Positions 54,189 to 62,740 of a stretch of DNA of 64,000 nt are shown piece after piece. The stretch's first letter is position 1, and the number at the start of each line of letters is the position of its first letter. The stretch comes from JASHUC01 sp035523875 (GTDB lineage Bacteria > Pseudomonadota > Gammaproteobacteria > Steroidobacterales > Steroidobacteraceae). The stretch covers positions 62,001 to 126,000 of the forward strand of contig DATKPY010000002.1 in the NCBI GenBank assembly GCA_035523875.1, in the 5' to 3' direction. The notes beneath the pieces are model-generated. The model saw nothing but the letters and a program-made list of their open reading frames with translations. It ran no database searches and had not been told where the DNA came from. Position numbers and translations under genes: made by a program.

Positions 54189-54299
54189 TCACTGCGCCAT
54201 GACGGCCTCGAAGATGTTCTGCGCGAGCCGGAACGACAGACAGGCGGTGCAAGCCGGCGTGGGTTGTGTGAGCTGAATACGGGCGGCGATGTTCCGCTG
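54189..54299 (-). pseudogene. Decayed 3' end of a second SGNH-hydrolase gene
   Basis: Bases 54194-54240 match 55154-55200 at 44 of 47 positions, same orientation. On the minus strand the frame reads ...NIAARIQLTQPTPACTAC-LSFRLAQNIFEAVMAQ-stop, aligning with NIYVMLRTDLTHPSPVGASY-LSSRLAQNIFEAVMAL of the intact SGNH gene (55149-57080). The catalytic Asp and His of DLTH have become Gln and Gln. Upstream of about 54300 the similarity ends, and the fkbM-type gene begins at 54325. This is a truncated remnant of a paralogue, not an expressed gene. Confidence 0.75.
54194..54240. repeat. Direct repeat copy A (SGNH 3' end)
   Basis: 47-bp segment, 44/47 identical to 55154-55200 with about 960 bp between starts, in the same orientation. 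Together they flank the fkbM-type methyltransferase gene. Confidence 0.85.
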
Positions 54300-54324
54300 A
54301 CGCGGAGTCTCGGGAAGCGACGAC

Positions 54325-55095
54325 GTGGACATCATCTCACGAGCCTGGAAGGCCGCAGCAGTCGGCGGCGCGATCGCCGCAGCTCGAGCGCGCGAACTGC
54401 GGCGCGCGTCGAGGCCGCCCGTCTATCTCGACATCGGCGCACGCGGGGGTCTGTCTGCGCGCTGGAAGTTCGTGCACGCGGCGCGCCTCATTCGGCCGGT
54501 CTTCGTCGAGGCCGATCCCGATGAAGCCGATCGACTGAAGCGCGAATATCCCGGCGCGTCCGTGATACCGTTTGCCCTCGGCGACGTGGATGGCGAGTCA
54601 GCGGAACTCAAGATCACGCGCGAGCCGGGTCGATCCTCCTTGCTGGAGCCCGACACGACGGTGCTCGAGCAATTCGGCGCCGAGCCCTGGGAGGTCGTCA
54701 GGCGGGTGCCGATCACGCTGCATCGGCTCGACCAGGTCTGGCCGGTCAAGCTCGCTCCGCCCGACTTCGTCAAGATCGACGTCCAAGGATTCGAGCTCCG
54801 AGTGCTGAGGGGATTCGGCGACTTACTGAATCACGTGCGCGGTATCGAGCTCGAAGTGGTGCTGGTGCCCGTCTACCGACAGCAGCCCTGCCTGGGCGAG
54901 GTCGTCGATTTTCTCCGCAGCTCGGGTTTCGGGCTCGTACGGCTCGCATCCATGGGTCTGTACGGTGGGCGGGAGATGATCGAGTTCAATGCGTTCTGCG
55001 TCCGGCAGGATCGGCAGCGCAGTCCCCATGTGCGGATGTGGAAGGACGTGAACGGGATCGGAAGCCTTCGACGCCTGGTCGTCTGGGGCTATTGA
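54325..55095 (+). CDS. FkbM-family methyltransferase
   Basis: 256 aa. VYLDIGARGGLS is SAM motif I in FkbM form, VFVEADPDEADRLKREYPGA the second acidic motif, and VKIDVQGFELRVLRGF the family hallmark. Starts at GTG 54325 with GGGAAGCGA upstream. FkbM enzymes O-methylate sugars in many polysaccharide loci. It is flanked by two same-orientation copies of an SGNH gene 3' end, suggesting it arrived by or survived a local rearrangement. Confidence 0.9.
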   Translation: MDIISRAWKAAAVGGAIAAARARELRRASRPPVYLDIGARGGLSARWKFVHAARLIRPVFVEADPDEADRLKREYPGASVIPFALGDVDGESAELKITREPGRSSLLEPDTTVLEQFGAEPWEVVRRVPITLHRLDQVWPVKLAPPDFVKIDVQGFELRVLRGFGDLLNHVRGIELEVVLVPVYRQQPCLGEVVDFLRSSGFGLVRLASMGLYGGREMIEFNAFCVRQDRQRSPHVRMWKDVNGIGSLRRLVVWGY

Positions 55096-55125
55096 AATTT
55101 CCCGCCACGACGCTCGCCATTCTGC

Positions 55126-55148
55126 GCGCCCTGCCCCGCGCGGGGCGC
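55126..55148. terminator. GC-rich palindrome between convergent genes
   Basis: A perfect 12-bp palindrome CCCCGCGCGGGG (55134-55145) flanked by pairing GCG/CGC arms lies between the fkbM stop and the SGNH stop. It may act as a bidirectional hairpin terminator, although no T-run follows on either side. Confidence 0.25.
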
Positions 55149-57080
55149 TCAAAGCGCCATGACGGCTTCGAAGATGTTCTGCGCGAGCCGGGATGACAGA
55201 TAGGAAGCACCGACGGGCGAGGGATGCGTCAGATCGGTCCGCAGCATGACATAGATGTTGTTCAGCTCTCCGGAGGTACCGGGCGGCGCAAACGAGGGTA
55301 GTGGGTACTCGCCGTTCGGGTTGATCCCGATGATGATCGTCGGGCTGCCGAGGACCGCTGGCTGGATCGCATAGGTTGGATCGAGTGAAATCGTCGGGAG
55401 GCCCGAACCGCTCGTGTAGCCGTTGCCCTCGGAGAAGGGATAGATGACGCTGAGCGCCCCGCTCGAATTGAGCGTAGACGCGAGAAGCAGTCCAGAGCCG
55501 GAGCCACCGCTCGCCGCGACATCCGGGGCCTGCGCGTACTGTCCGCCATCAATGATGGGGATGCTTGCGATGCCGCCGTATCCGCCGCCGCCGCCGCCGT
55601 TCGTGTTGCCAGGCTTGTAGGTCGCGGTGGTGCCCGGGCCGGGAGTGCCGCCCGTGAACCACTGCAGATTCGTCACGTCCCCGGTGGCACCCGAGGAGTT
55701 GAGCCAACCGGTGCCCATGAGGACATCGATGTACACCCAGGGGCCTGCGATCTGCTGGATCGAGTTCTTGTGCACCTGTGCTTTGTAGAGAAAATCCCCG
55801 AGCCCGCTCGTGTTCGTCGCCGGACTCGCGACGTAAGTCGAGTCGGACATGGGGGGGACCGGACAGAAGGGCGCCGTGACTACGATCAGGCACTCTGGCT
55901 GTGCAGCGCGCAGGCCCTGCATATATCCGAGTACGGCGCTCTCGTAGACGGAGCGCGACGGCCAAACGATCTCGCTCGGCGAGCCGGTCAGATCGCCGTA
56001 GTCATTGAGTCCAGCCATGATCAGGTAGATGGTTGAGCCGTCGGCTGCGTGTCCCGGCAGCCGGTCATTCAGATTGCCGAGATCGCCGCCCGAGTTGTAA
56101 TACCCCGTGCCTCCGATGGAGTCCACGGCGACCTTACGGATCCCGAGACGCGCCCCGATTTCGAGCGCGATGGCACCGCCACCGTAGCTGGCCGACTCAA
56201 CCTGCAGGTACGAGTCACCCACTACGGTCAGCTGCGGCTCGGCCTGATCGTCCACCGCAACGACCGTGTCGTCGGGACCGATCTTGACGTAGGCGGCGTT
56301 GAGCCCCGTCTGCAGCCAGATGTCACGCATTGCGGCCGACCCGAAATTGATCACCACAGTGCCCGCCTCCCAGCCACCGCCCAGGCCGCGGGAGCTGGAC
56401 AGAACCTTGGATGGCACCAGCTGACCGTCGACGATGAGACTCTGGATCGCGCCGAAAGGACTCCCCTCTACCGCGACGCCCGTGACCTCCACGACCGGCG
56501 CGTCGGTCGTGAGCCTCAGAATGGTCGGGGAGGTCGTGCTTCGCGCAATCCCCTTGCAGGAATAAGGTCGATTGACGGCAAGACAGGGGTATCCGTTGAC
56601 GGTCGGGCTTCCCGGAAGCGACGCCGTGTACTCGTTGCGGACCGGGCCACCGAGCATCGCACTGGACGCTGGAAGGATCACGCCGTTGCCCAAGGTGGTT
56701 CCGGCAGTCTGGCCCTCGGTCAGGAGGCCCACCCAGGAAATACTCGGAACGGCGGCTGTCGCGGGGGGTAACGCAAAAGTTGGCGATGCGTTCTCGGCAA
56801 GGTACGACTGCAACTGCGCCATCGTCGCACTCAACGTCGAGGCGGCTGACGATGAGCTCGAAGCGGCCGAGGAGCTCGCCGAGCTGGAAGAGCTCGATGA
56901 ACTCGCCGAGCTCGAGGCGCTCGACTGCGGTGCCGCGGCGCTGTCGCTACTCGATGCTGTCGTCCCCGAGGGCCCATTGGAGTTCGCGCTGGTTCCGCCA
57001 CAGGCGGCAACGAGAGCAGAGCCAGCCGACAAGCCGGCAAGTCGCAGAAAATCGCGGCGATGACACGGGCTCAAGCGCAT
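55149..57080 (-). CDS. Tat-exported SGNH/GDSL-family esterase lipoprotein
   Basis: 643 aa. Twin-arginine signal HRRDFLRLAG (R8, R9) with lipobox VAAC (Cys27), a Ser-rich linker (about 40-85), a beta-rich region, then the SGNH core: VVGDSY with Ser290, GLND with Asn359, and DLTH with Asp616 and His619. Between Asn359 and Asp616 is an inserted Gly-rich segment (near IDGGQYAQAPDVAASGG, GNGYTSGSGLPTISL) like beta repeats of tail and adhesin proteins. It would remove acyl groups from extracytoplasmic polysaccharide. ATG 57080 chosen over GTG 57098. It is convergent with fkbM. Confidence 0.9.
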   Translation of the reverse strand: MRLSPCHRRDFLRLAGLSAGSALVAACGGTSANSNGPSGTTASSSDSAAAPQSSASSSASSSSSSSSASSSAASSSSSAASTLSATMAQLQSYLAENASPTFALPPATAAVPSISWVGLLTEGQTAGTTLGNGVILPASSAMLGGPVRNEYTASLPGSPTVNGYPCLAVNRPYSCKGIARSTTSPTILRLTTDAPVVEVTGVAVEGSPFGAIQSLIVDGQLVPSKVLSSSRGLGGGWEAGTVVINFGSAAMRDIWLQTGLNAAYVKIGPDDTVVAVDDQAEPQLTVVGDSYLQVESASYGGGAIALEIGARLGIRKVAVDSIGGTGYYNSGGDLGNLNDRLPGHAADGSTIYLIMAGLNDYGDLTGSPSEIVWPSRSVYESAVLGYMQGLRAAQPECLIVVTAPFCPVPPMSDSTYVASPATNTSGLGDFLYKAQVHKNSIQQIAGPWVYIDVLMGTGWLNSSGATGDVTNLQWFTGGTPGPGTTATYKPGNTNGGGGGGYGGIASIPIIDGGQYAQAPDVAASGGSGSGLLLASTLNSSGALSVIYPFSEGNGYTSGSGLPTISLDPTYAIQPAVLGSPTIIIGINPNGEYPLPSFAPPGTSGELNNIYVMLRTDLTHPSPVGASYLSSRLAQNIFEAVMAL

Positions 57081-57174
57081 TCCTCGTACGAAGAGCACGA
57101 ATGGTCATCGCCCCACGCTGGTAAGGCTTCGCGGCCGCAAAGACTCGCTCCGCCGCGCGGCTCAACCGCTTCCG

Positions 57175-58344
57175 TCATCGCGTCTGCTCGTGCGCGCTCT
57201 GCAGGCCGACTCGCTCGGGATTGACACCGGACGCGGATCGTGCTGCGGTCGCGGTCGTGTCATGCGCCTGAGTCGCCTGAAGAGTCTTCAGCAGCGACCT
57301 CACCCGCGCTCGCGCATCGGCGTCGTCGCCGCCAGACCGGAGGAAATACTGCCGTAGAATGAATTCGAAAGGCCCTCCGATGAGAAGTGCAGTACCGTGC
57401 AGTCGGACCAGCGTCTTGAATCCGCGGGGACTGCGCAGACAGGTGCGGAGTCCAAACCAGTGGCTCGCGCTCCTGTATTCGCGCTTGAGGTCGAAAGCCA
57501 AGTTGAGCCGCTCACGGACGGCTCGCAGTTGGGGTTGAAGCTCGGGCTGCTGCGCGATTATCTCGCGCTCGATGGCGTCTGCCGCCCTGAGGGAAATGTA
57601 GTCGTTGACCTCGCGCTCATCGATCCAGAAGAAGGCGGCCTGTCCGCGAGACACCGTCTCCAGTATGCGTCGATGAACGCACAAAGGTTCGTCGACGTAC
57701 CAGGGCCGAATTCCGGTCGCGAGGAGCAGCATGCCGAACAGTACATCCTCCGCCGTAGTGCGGCTGAGGGCCATGTCGAACTTGAGCTCGGGATGCTCGA
57801 GGTACAACCTGCGTGCGACGACCACGGCGCTGCCCATGGCAACGGGAAAGCTGTGCAAGAAGTGCCAGGCTTTGAAGCCGGTATCCGTCAGTGCGTTCAG
57901 ATGGCCGAGAGGCCCTGAACTGCGGACGCGGAGCTCGCCGCCCAGCGTTCGCATGAAGTCCGTCCTGGCGAGGAACACCTCCGTACTGGGATGGCAGACC
58001 GCAGCGCCGTGGATGCACGCCAAGTACTGCCGTTGCCACATATCGTCGCAGTCGAGAAATGCAACGTAGTCGCCGCGCGCAGCATCGATTCCGGCATTCC
58101 GCGCAGCACATACCCCGCCGTTTTCCGGCAGTGCGAGCACGCGCCCGCGGCTGGATAGCACGGGATCGCGGGCGACCATCTGCCTGAGCAGTTCTGGCGT
58201 TCCATCGGAACTTCCATCGTCAACCAAGAGGAGTTCGTAGTCGCGGAACGTCTGATGAGCAATGCTCGTGATGCACTGCTCGACGATCCACCGACGTTCA
58301 CGCAGCCGATAGCAGGGAACGATGATCGAGAAGATGGGGGGCAA
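57175..58344 (-). CDS. Glycosyltransferase family 2 (GT-A fold)
   Basis: 389 aa. N-terminal FSIIVPCYRLRERRWIVEQC and LLVDDGSSDGTPELL are the GT2 start, LPENGGVCAARNAGIDAARG follows, and FLDCDDMW carries the DxD metal site. It transfers a sugar from a nucleotide donor in assembly of the repeat unit. The start codon appears to be TTG 58344, since no ATG or GTG lies in frame nearby. It is followed downstream by the SGNH gene on the same strand. Confidence 0.9.
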   Translation of the reverse strand: MPPIFSIIVPCYRLRERRWIVEQCITSIAHQTFRDYELLLVDDGSSDGTPELLRQMVARDPVLSSRGRVLALPENGGVCAARNAGIDAARGDYVAFLDCDDMWQRQYLACIHGAAVCHPSTEVFLARTDFMRTLGGELRVRSSGPLGHLNALTDTGFKAWHFLHSFPVAMGSAVVVARRLYLEHPELKFDMALSRTTAEDVLFGMLLLATGIRPWYVDEPLCVHRRILETVSRGQAAFFWIDEREVNDYISLRAADAIEREIIAQQPELQPQLRAVRERLNLAFDLKREYRSASHWFGLRTCLRSPRGFKTLVRLHGTALLIGGPFEFILRQYFLRSGGDDADARARVRSLLKTLQATQAHDTTATAARSASGVNPERVGLQSAHEQTR

Positions 58345-58496
58345 CGGCGTATGAACCCGGGCCGGGCAAGGGATAAGCGCGATCGTCCATTAGCCTCATG
58401 ACAGTAGAATGACGCGCTGGGTCGCATCCCAGCGGCGAGCTTGCGTGCATCGTGGCGGTCGCGCGGGAGGCGGTGGCAGGCTCCGGCGGCAGAAGG

Positions 58497-59786
58497 TCAG
58501 TCAGCGCCGGTGGCCGCGGGTTGGTGCCGGTAGAGAAAATAGACGACGTAGAGCGTCCACTGGATCAGGGCATTCACGATGCCAATCCAGATAACCCCGG
58601 AGACGGTGCGCAGCGGCAGCAGCGCGATCGCCAACAGCTGACCGACGGCCATACACGGGATCGCGATTGCCGGTGGCGCGACCGTGCCGCGCGCGGCTCC
58701 CAGCTGGAATGCTGCGGCGCCGAGTACCGCGAGGGCGCTGCAGAGGCTCATGAGCACGGCTTCGTGTTGCGACCCGGCGTAGTGATGGCCTAGGAGTGCG
58801 ACCGCGGCACCTGGGAATGCCGCGATCGCGAGTACGGTTACGGTGCACACCGCAACGAGTGCGAGCTGGGCCTGGATGTAGCGCCTCCGGACTCGCCGCG
58901 GCTCGATCGAGGGAACGCGCGCGAATCGCGGCACCGCGACGACATTGAACGCCGTGCCGAACACGGTGAGTATCATCGCGAGCCGGCCGAGCGCGCCGAC
59001 GGTGGCAACGCCTTGCTCGTGTCCGAAGAAGGAAATGAGCCAGGTCGCTAGTTGGCCCGAGAACGCGTAATAGAATGCGTCGGGCATGGTGCGGCGCAAT
59101 TGCGCTCTGACACGAGCGCGAATCTCAGGCTCACCGGGCTCTCGCCAGTCGGCCCACCGATCGGCGAGCTTGCGCAGGCGCAGGTTGCTCCACCACTGCG
59201 GAGCCGATGCAACGAGGAGCGCGATCCACGCGTAAGGCAACGCTGTCAGCGATAGGACGAGCAGGGCGGCCCGCGAGGCATTTGCGCGCACTTGCAGGCC
59301 TTGCACGGAAGGCAGCGCCTGATGCAAGCGAGGAACGATCTCAAGAAGCTGTCCGGACACCGTCGCGAGGAAGAGCGGTACCAGGGACGCGGGCACCGCC
59401 GCCGATTCCAGCCACGAGCCGCCCTGGCGATGGACCAGGAAGCCTATCAACGGTACGGCAACGAATAGTGCGGCGCCGGCAAACCGCCCGCGAAGCGCGA
59501 GGCCCGTGGCAATGACTCTTCCGAGCTTGGCTCGATCCATCCACACCGCACCCCCGAGCGCGAGCATGCTCCCGCTCACGCCGCCGTCGGTGAGCACCGT
59601 CATCATGCCGAGGCCGGCCGTGGCAATCGTGTAGAACGCGTACTGTCGCGGGGGCAGAAATCGAATGACGAGTATGCCGGCCGCAAATCCCAGTCCCTGC
59701 ACGAGAATCTGCGCCGCAGTGGTGGAAAGTCCGGAGCGGAACCACTCCGCTGCGCGCCGGCCGCCGAAGAAGGGCTCTGGAAGCAT
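58497..59786 (-). CDS. Wzx-like polysaccharide flippase (MOP superfamily)
   Basis: A 429-aa polytopic membrane protein with about 12 helices. The N-terminal RSGLSTTAAQILVQGLGFAA and ILVIRFLPPRQYAFYTIATA segments are typical of Wzx/oligosaccharide exporters, in which helix 1-2 ends with the LxxxxYGxF-like pattern. It would flip the lipid-linked repeat unit to the periplasm for the Wzy-like polymerase. ATG 59786 is chosen (GTG 59798 possible); the open frame continues into the upstream acyltransferase gene. Confidence 0.85.
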   Translation of the reverse strand: MLPEPFFGGRRAAEWFRSGLSTTAAQILVQGLGFAAGILVIRFLPPRQYAFYTIATAGLGMMTVLTDGGVSGSMLALGGAVWMDRAKLGRVIATGLALRGRFAGAALFVAVPLIGFLVHRQGGSWLESAAVPASLVPLFLATVSGQLLEIVPRLHQALPSVQGLQVRANASRAALLVLSLTALPYAWIALLVASAPQWWSNLRLRKLADRWADWREPGEPEIRARVRAQLRRTMPDAFYYAFSGQLATWLISFFGHEQGVATVGALGRLAMILTVFGTAFNVVAVPRFARVPSIEPRRVRRRYIQAQLALVAVCTVTVLAIAAFPGAAVALLGHHYAGSQHEAVLMSLCSALAVLGAAAFQLGAARGTVAPPAIAIPCMAVGQLLAIALLPLRTVSGVIWIGIVNALIQWTLYVVYFLYRHQPAATGAD

Positions 59787-59878
59787 GCGCCGTAGCACGG
59801 CGTGGGAGCGGGCAAGGCCTACCGAGAGACTCAAAGACCGCGCCCTCGTTGACTCGCCGCGCAGCAATTGGAGAGCGC

Positions 59879-60439
59879 CTATGCGGTGACGCGGTTGCGC
59901 TGCCGAGCCCCGACGATTCGCGCGGGATTGCCCGCGTACACCTTCCACGCTTCGAGGTCCTTGCTTGCAACGGCACCGAGACCTAGCACGGCGCCCTCAT
60001 GCAGCGTGACGCCGGGTAGCACGCACGCGCGCGCGCAGACCCACGCGAATCGACCCAAGGAGATTCGCGCGGTCGTCATGGGAAATGCAGGATCGTCGAA
60101 GTCGTGCGACGCCGTGCAGACGTACGCCTGCTGGGACACGATCGCGTAGGGCCCGAGATGGACTTCCGCCGCGTTGTAGATCACCGCGTCGTCGCCGATT
60201 GCGGCACCCTCGTCGCAGCGCAGGTTCCACGGCGCCCAGATGCGGCTTTTCGGATAGATGTGGCAGTGCGGGCCGAGCTGCGCTCCGAAACAGCGGAGCA
60301 CGGAGCTGCGCCACGCATGCAGCGGACGTGGAGTCGGACGGAAGAGAAGCGCACACACGATCCCCCAGAGCGCGCGTCCGGCGCGATTGCGCAGGGTGGT
60401 CTGCGCAACCAGGAATGGGTGCTTGGCTAGGACGTCCAT
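59879..60439 (-). CDS. WcaF-like LbH O-acetyltransferase
   Basis: A 186-aa hexapeptide acyltransferase close to colanic-acid WcaF: TTLRNRAGRALWGIVCALLF at the start, the central CHIYPKSRIWAPWNLRCDEG, the catalytic region CTASHDFDDPAFPM with the conserved His, and the end GAVASKDLEAWKVYAGNPAR. It probably acetylates a sugar in the polymer. The start is ATG 60439. It lies upstream of the Wzx-like gene on the same strand. Confidence 0.92.
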   Translation of the reverse strand: MDVLAKHPFLVAQTTLRNRAGRALWGIVCALLFRPTPRPLHAWRSSVLRCFGAQLGPHCHIYPKSRIWAPWNLRCDEGAAIGDDAVIYNAAEVHLGPYAIVSQQAYVCTASHDFDDPAFPMTTARISLGRFAWVCARACVLPGVTLHEGAVLGLGAVASKDLEAWKVYAGNPARIVGARQRNRVTA

Positions 60440-60536
60440 CAACCGGGCGCCGGATTGTTATGCGGACGTCACAATGTAGGACACGAGTATGGCGGTTTCG
60501 TGATGCGGCCGTACACGCCCGCAGCCCACCGAGCTC

Positions 60537-61340
60537 TCAGAGCGGACGCAACCGTGCGCCCAGGTGCACGAGCAGACGGTGCGACAGCGCTGTAGGGAGC
60601 GCGCTCGACGCCCTTTCCAGCGTCTCCACGAGACGCCGTGGCAAAACTCGGAGCATCGGCTCGAGCTTCACGTGGCCGATGGTGAGAGAGTTCGTGAAAA
60701 GGAGAAGTTTCTCAACTTGCAGGCCCGCCTTCGCAGCGAGGTCTTGGAGCTCCTCCGCCCGCAGCAGAAAGAGGTGGCCGTCCGCGTCGGGCCGGAACTG
60801 AATCGCTTCGAGGGCCGCAGGATCGGTGATCTGCGAGAACGGCGGAAGCGTGTTCCGGAAGTACCTTCCGTTAGGCGTCGTGACGATGATGCATCCGTCG
60901 GGCCGTGCGAGTTCGCGCAACCTCCGCAAGAAGTCATCCGGGTGCGCCACGTGCTCGATGACTTCCGTCGCGAGAATGGCATCAAAGCGTTGCGGAAAGC
61001 TGAGCTCGAAGATGTTGCCCGGAACGAAGCTCACGCGGCCGGCTTCGTGCTTCAACCTGACGTAATCCGCGAGCTCCTCGCGCAGGTCATTCCAGGTCAC
61101 ATCGAAACCCATCTCGGCCAACAGAAGCGAGAAGTTTCCCTGTGCGGCCGCGACGTCGAGAACGGTGGCACCCGCCGGCAGACCGGCAGATTTCAGGAGC
61201 TGGAGCGTCCGGTCGCGCCGGTTGGCATACGCATACGTGTAACCGAGGTGCGCACGCTTGCCATAGAGCTCAAGTTGATCGTAATCGAAGGAGGTCCGCC
61301 AAGAAGGGGGCCAATCTCGTCGGGGAGAGAGTTGCTTCAT
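60537..61340 (-). CDS. Class I SAM-dependent methyltransferase
   Basis: 267 aa. SAM motif I is TVLDVAAAQGNFSLLLAEMG, motif II is VTWNDLREEL, and AILATEVIEHVAHPDDFLRR is the classical post-motif; TTPNGRYFRNTLP follows. It resembles methyltransferases that modify sugars or quinone-like substrates. Start ATG 61340. It is separated by about 100 nt from each neighbour on the same strand. Confidence 0.88.
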   Translation of the reverse strand: MKQLSPRRDWPPSWRTSFDYDQLELYGKRAHLGYTYAYANRRDRTLQLLKSAGLPAGATVLDVAAAQGNFSLLLAEMGFDVTWNDLREELADYVRLKHEAGRVSFVPGNIFELSFPQRFDAILATEVIEHVAHPDDFLRRLRELARPDGCIIVTTPNGRYFRNTLPPFSQITDPAALEAIQFRPDADGHLFLLRAEELQDLAAKAGLQVEKLLLFTNSLTIGHVKLEPMLRVLPRRLVETLERASSALPTALSHRLLVHLGARLRPL

Positions 61341-61442
61341 CGGTATCGCGCAACCCGCAGCTACCGCCCACCAGGGTCGTATGGTCCAAGGGAGTCATTC
61401 ACCATAGGGCGTATTGATGGCGATTCCGTGAACTGCGATGTC

Positions 61443-62642
61443 CTACGCGACCGACGTCCGTCGCGGCGGCGCCCGGCGCCGCGGCTCGGCGTGGTGCTCG
61501 AGCGCATCGAGCAGGCTCTCGGCGGCCGCCTCGACATTGAACCGCGTGGCGAAAGAGTCGAACGCCTTGAGGGCCATGTGATGGCGCTCTTCCGGGCCGA
61601 GTCCGGCCCAAGTCTGCAGCATCTCGATCGTGCCCGAGAGGGTGTCATCCGCAGCGAGGCCGGCCCCGTCCTCGACGACTTCGCGCCAAATATTCACCTT
61701 GTTCGAGATGAGGACGGGCGTGCCACAGGCGAGCGATTCGGCGACCGCTATGCCGAAGTTCTCCTGGTGCGAGGGGAGGACGAACGCCTCTGCAGCCCGC
61801 AACGCGCCGATCTTGGTGTCGTCGCGGATCATACCCGTCCAGGTGATGGCGCCGGCTACTCCGAGGCGCTCGGCAAGGCGGGTCAGTCCGCGCTGGAGCC
61901 CGGCCTGGTCGGGCCCTGCGATCACGAGCTGCAGGGCCGGATCGAGGCGGCGAACAGCCGCGAGTGCCTCGATGAGGAGGTCGCAGCCCTTCTTGGGATG
62001 GATACGGCCGAGGAAAAGTAGGAAGCGCTTCCCGCGCAGGCGCGGAAACTGGCGCAGGAATAATTCGCGCTGGAGCACGGGATCGCCCGCAGGCTCGGGA
62101 ACGCCATAATTGACTACCCACTCATTCGCGCGATAGAGAGAGAAGCTCTCGCGCGCGAGACGCCGCTCTTCTTCCGACGTGAACAGCACCGCGCGCGCGT
62201 CGCGCAGCACGCGATATTCCCCCCAAGGCCAATACAGCAGCTTTTTCAAGTGCTTGAATGGATATTGACGCTTGAACCACGGATCGAGCATGCCATGGGT
62301 AAACACGTAGTACGGCACCCCTGAGCCGCGCAGCGCGCGCCGCGTGCAGAGGCTATGGTGCTGCCAGATGCCATTGACGACGACAGCGTTGAAGCGGGAC
62401 GCATTGTTCCTGAGCCACCTGAAGAGCTCCGGGGCGTAGCCGTATTTGAGGTAGGACGGCCCGAGACAATGCACCGGGCAGGCGTACTCCCCAATCCAGG
62501 AAGGATCGGGGTACTCGGTCACCACGATTTCCACGTGCTGGTGGAGCTTCGATGCCACCGCCGTGAGCTGCTTGACCGCCTCCCGAGGTCCGCCCGACCG
62601 CGGATCGATCGATCGTATGACATGTAGATAGCGGATCGTCAT
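61443..62642 (-). CDS. Glycosyltransferase, GT4 family
   Basis: 399 aa, GT-B fold. RYLHVIRSIDPRSGGPREAV is the acceptor-side start with the Gly-Gly loop; donor domain motifs are LFLGRIHPKKGCDLLIEALA, LQLVIAGPDQAGL and FVLPSHQENFGIAVAESLAC with the E-x7-E pattern. ATG 62642 has AAGGCGG upstream. It is divergent from the WcaI-like gene across about 100 nt. Confidence 0.92.
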   Translation of the reverse strand: MTIRYLHVIRSIDPRSGGPREAVKQLTAVASKLHQHVEIVVTEYPDPSWIGEYACPVHCLGPSYLKYGYAPELFRWLRNNASRFNAVVVNGIWQHHSLCTRRALRGSGVPYYVFTHGMLDPWFKRQYPFKHLKKLLYWPWGEYRVLRDARAVLFTSEEERRLARESFSLYRANEWVVNYGVPEPAGDPVLQRELFLRQFPRLRGKRFLLFLGRIHPKKGCDLLIEALAAVRRLDPALQLVIAGPDQAGLQRGLTRLAERLGVAGAITWTGMIRDDTKIGALRAAEAFVLPSHQENFGIAVAESLACGTPVLISNKVNIWREVVEDGAGLAADDTLSGTIEMLQTWAGLGPEERHHMALKAFDSFATRFNVEAAAESLLDALEHHAEPRRRAPPRRTSVA

Positions 62643-62727
62643 CGACCGCCTTGGAGGTGACAAGCTTCTGACATAAAACCCTCCTACGATGCTTCCCCTT
62701 GCACGACGATCGATGTGAACGAGAACG

Positions 62728-62734
62728 GGAGGAG
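62728..62734 (+). promoter_or_regulatory. Ribosome binding site of the WcaI-like gene
   Basis: GGAGGAG (within GGGAGGAG), 6 nt before GTG 62741. It fixes the start of the last gene, which runs off the window. Confidence 0.75.
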
Positions 62735-62740
62735 TAGCTC

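Noticed and set aside
56572..57063. Plus-strand frame encoding a Glu/Leu-rich repeat
   Set aside because: It is the complement of the Ser-rich linker of the SGNH gene (alternating AGC/TCG codons), so the acidic repeat is an artefact.
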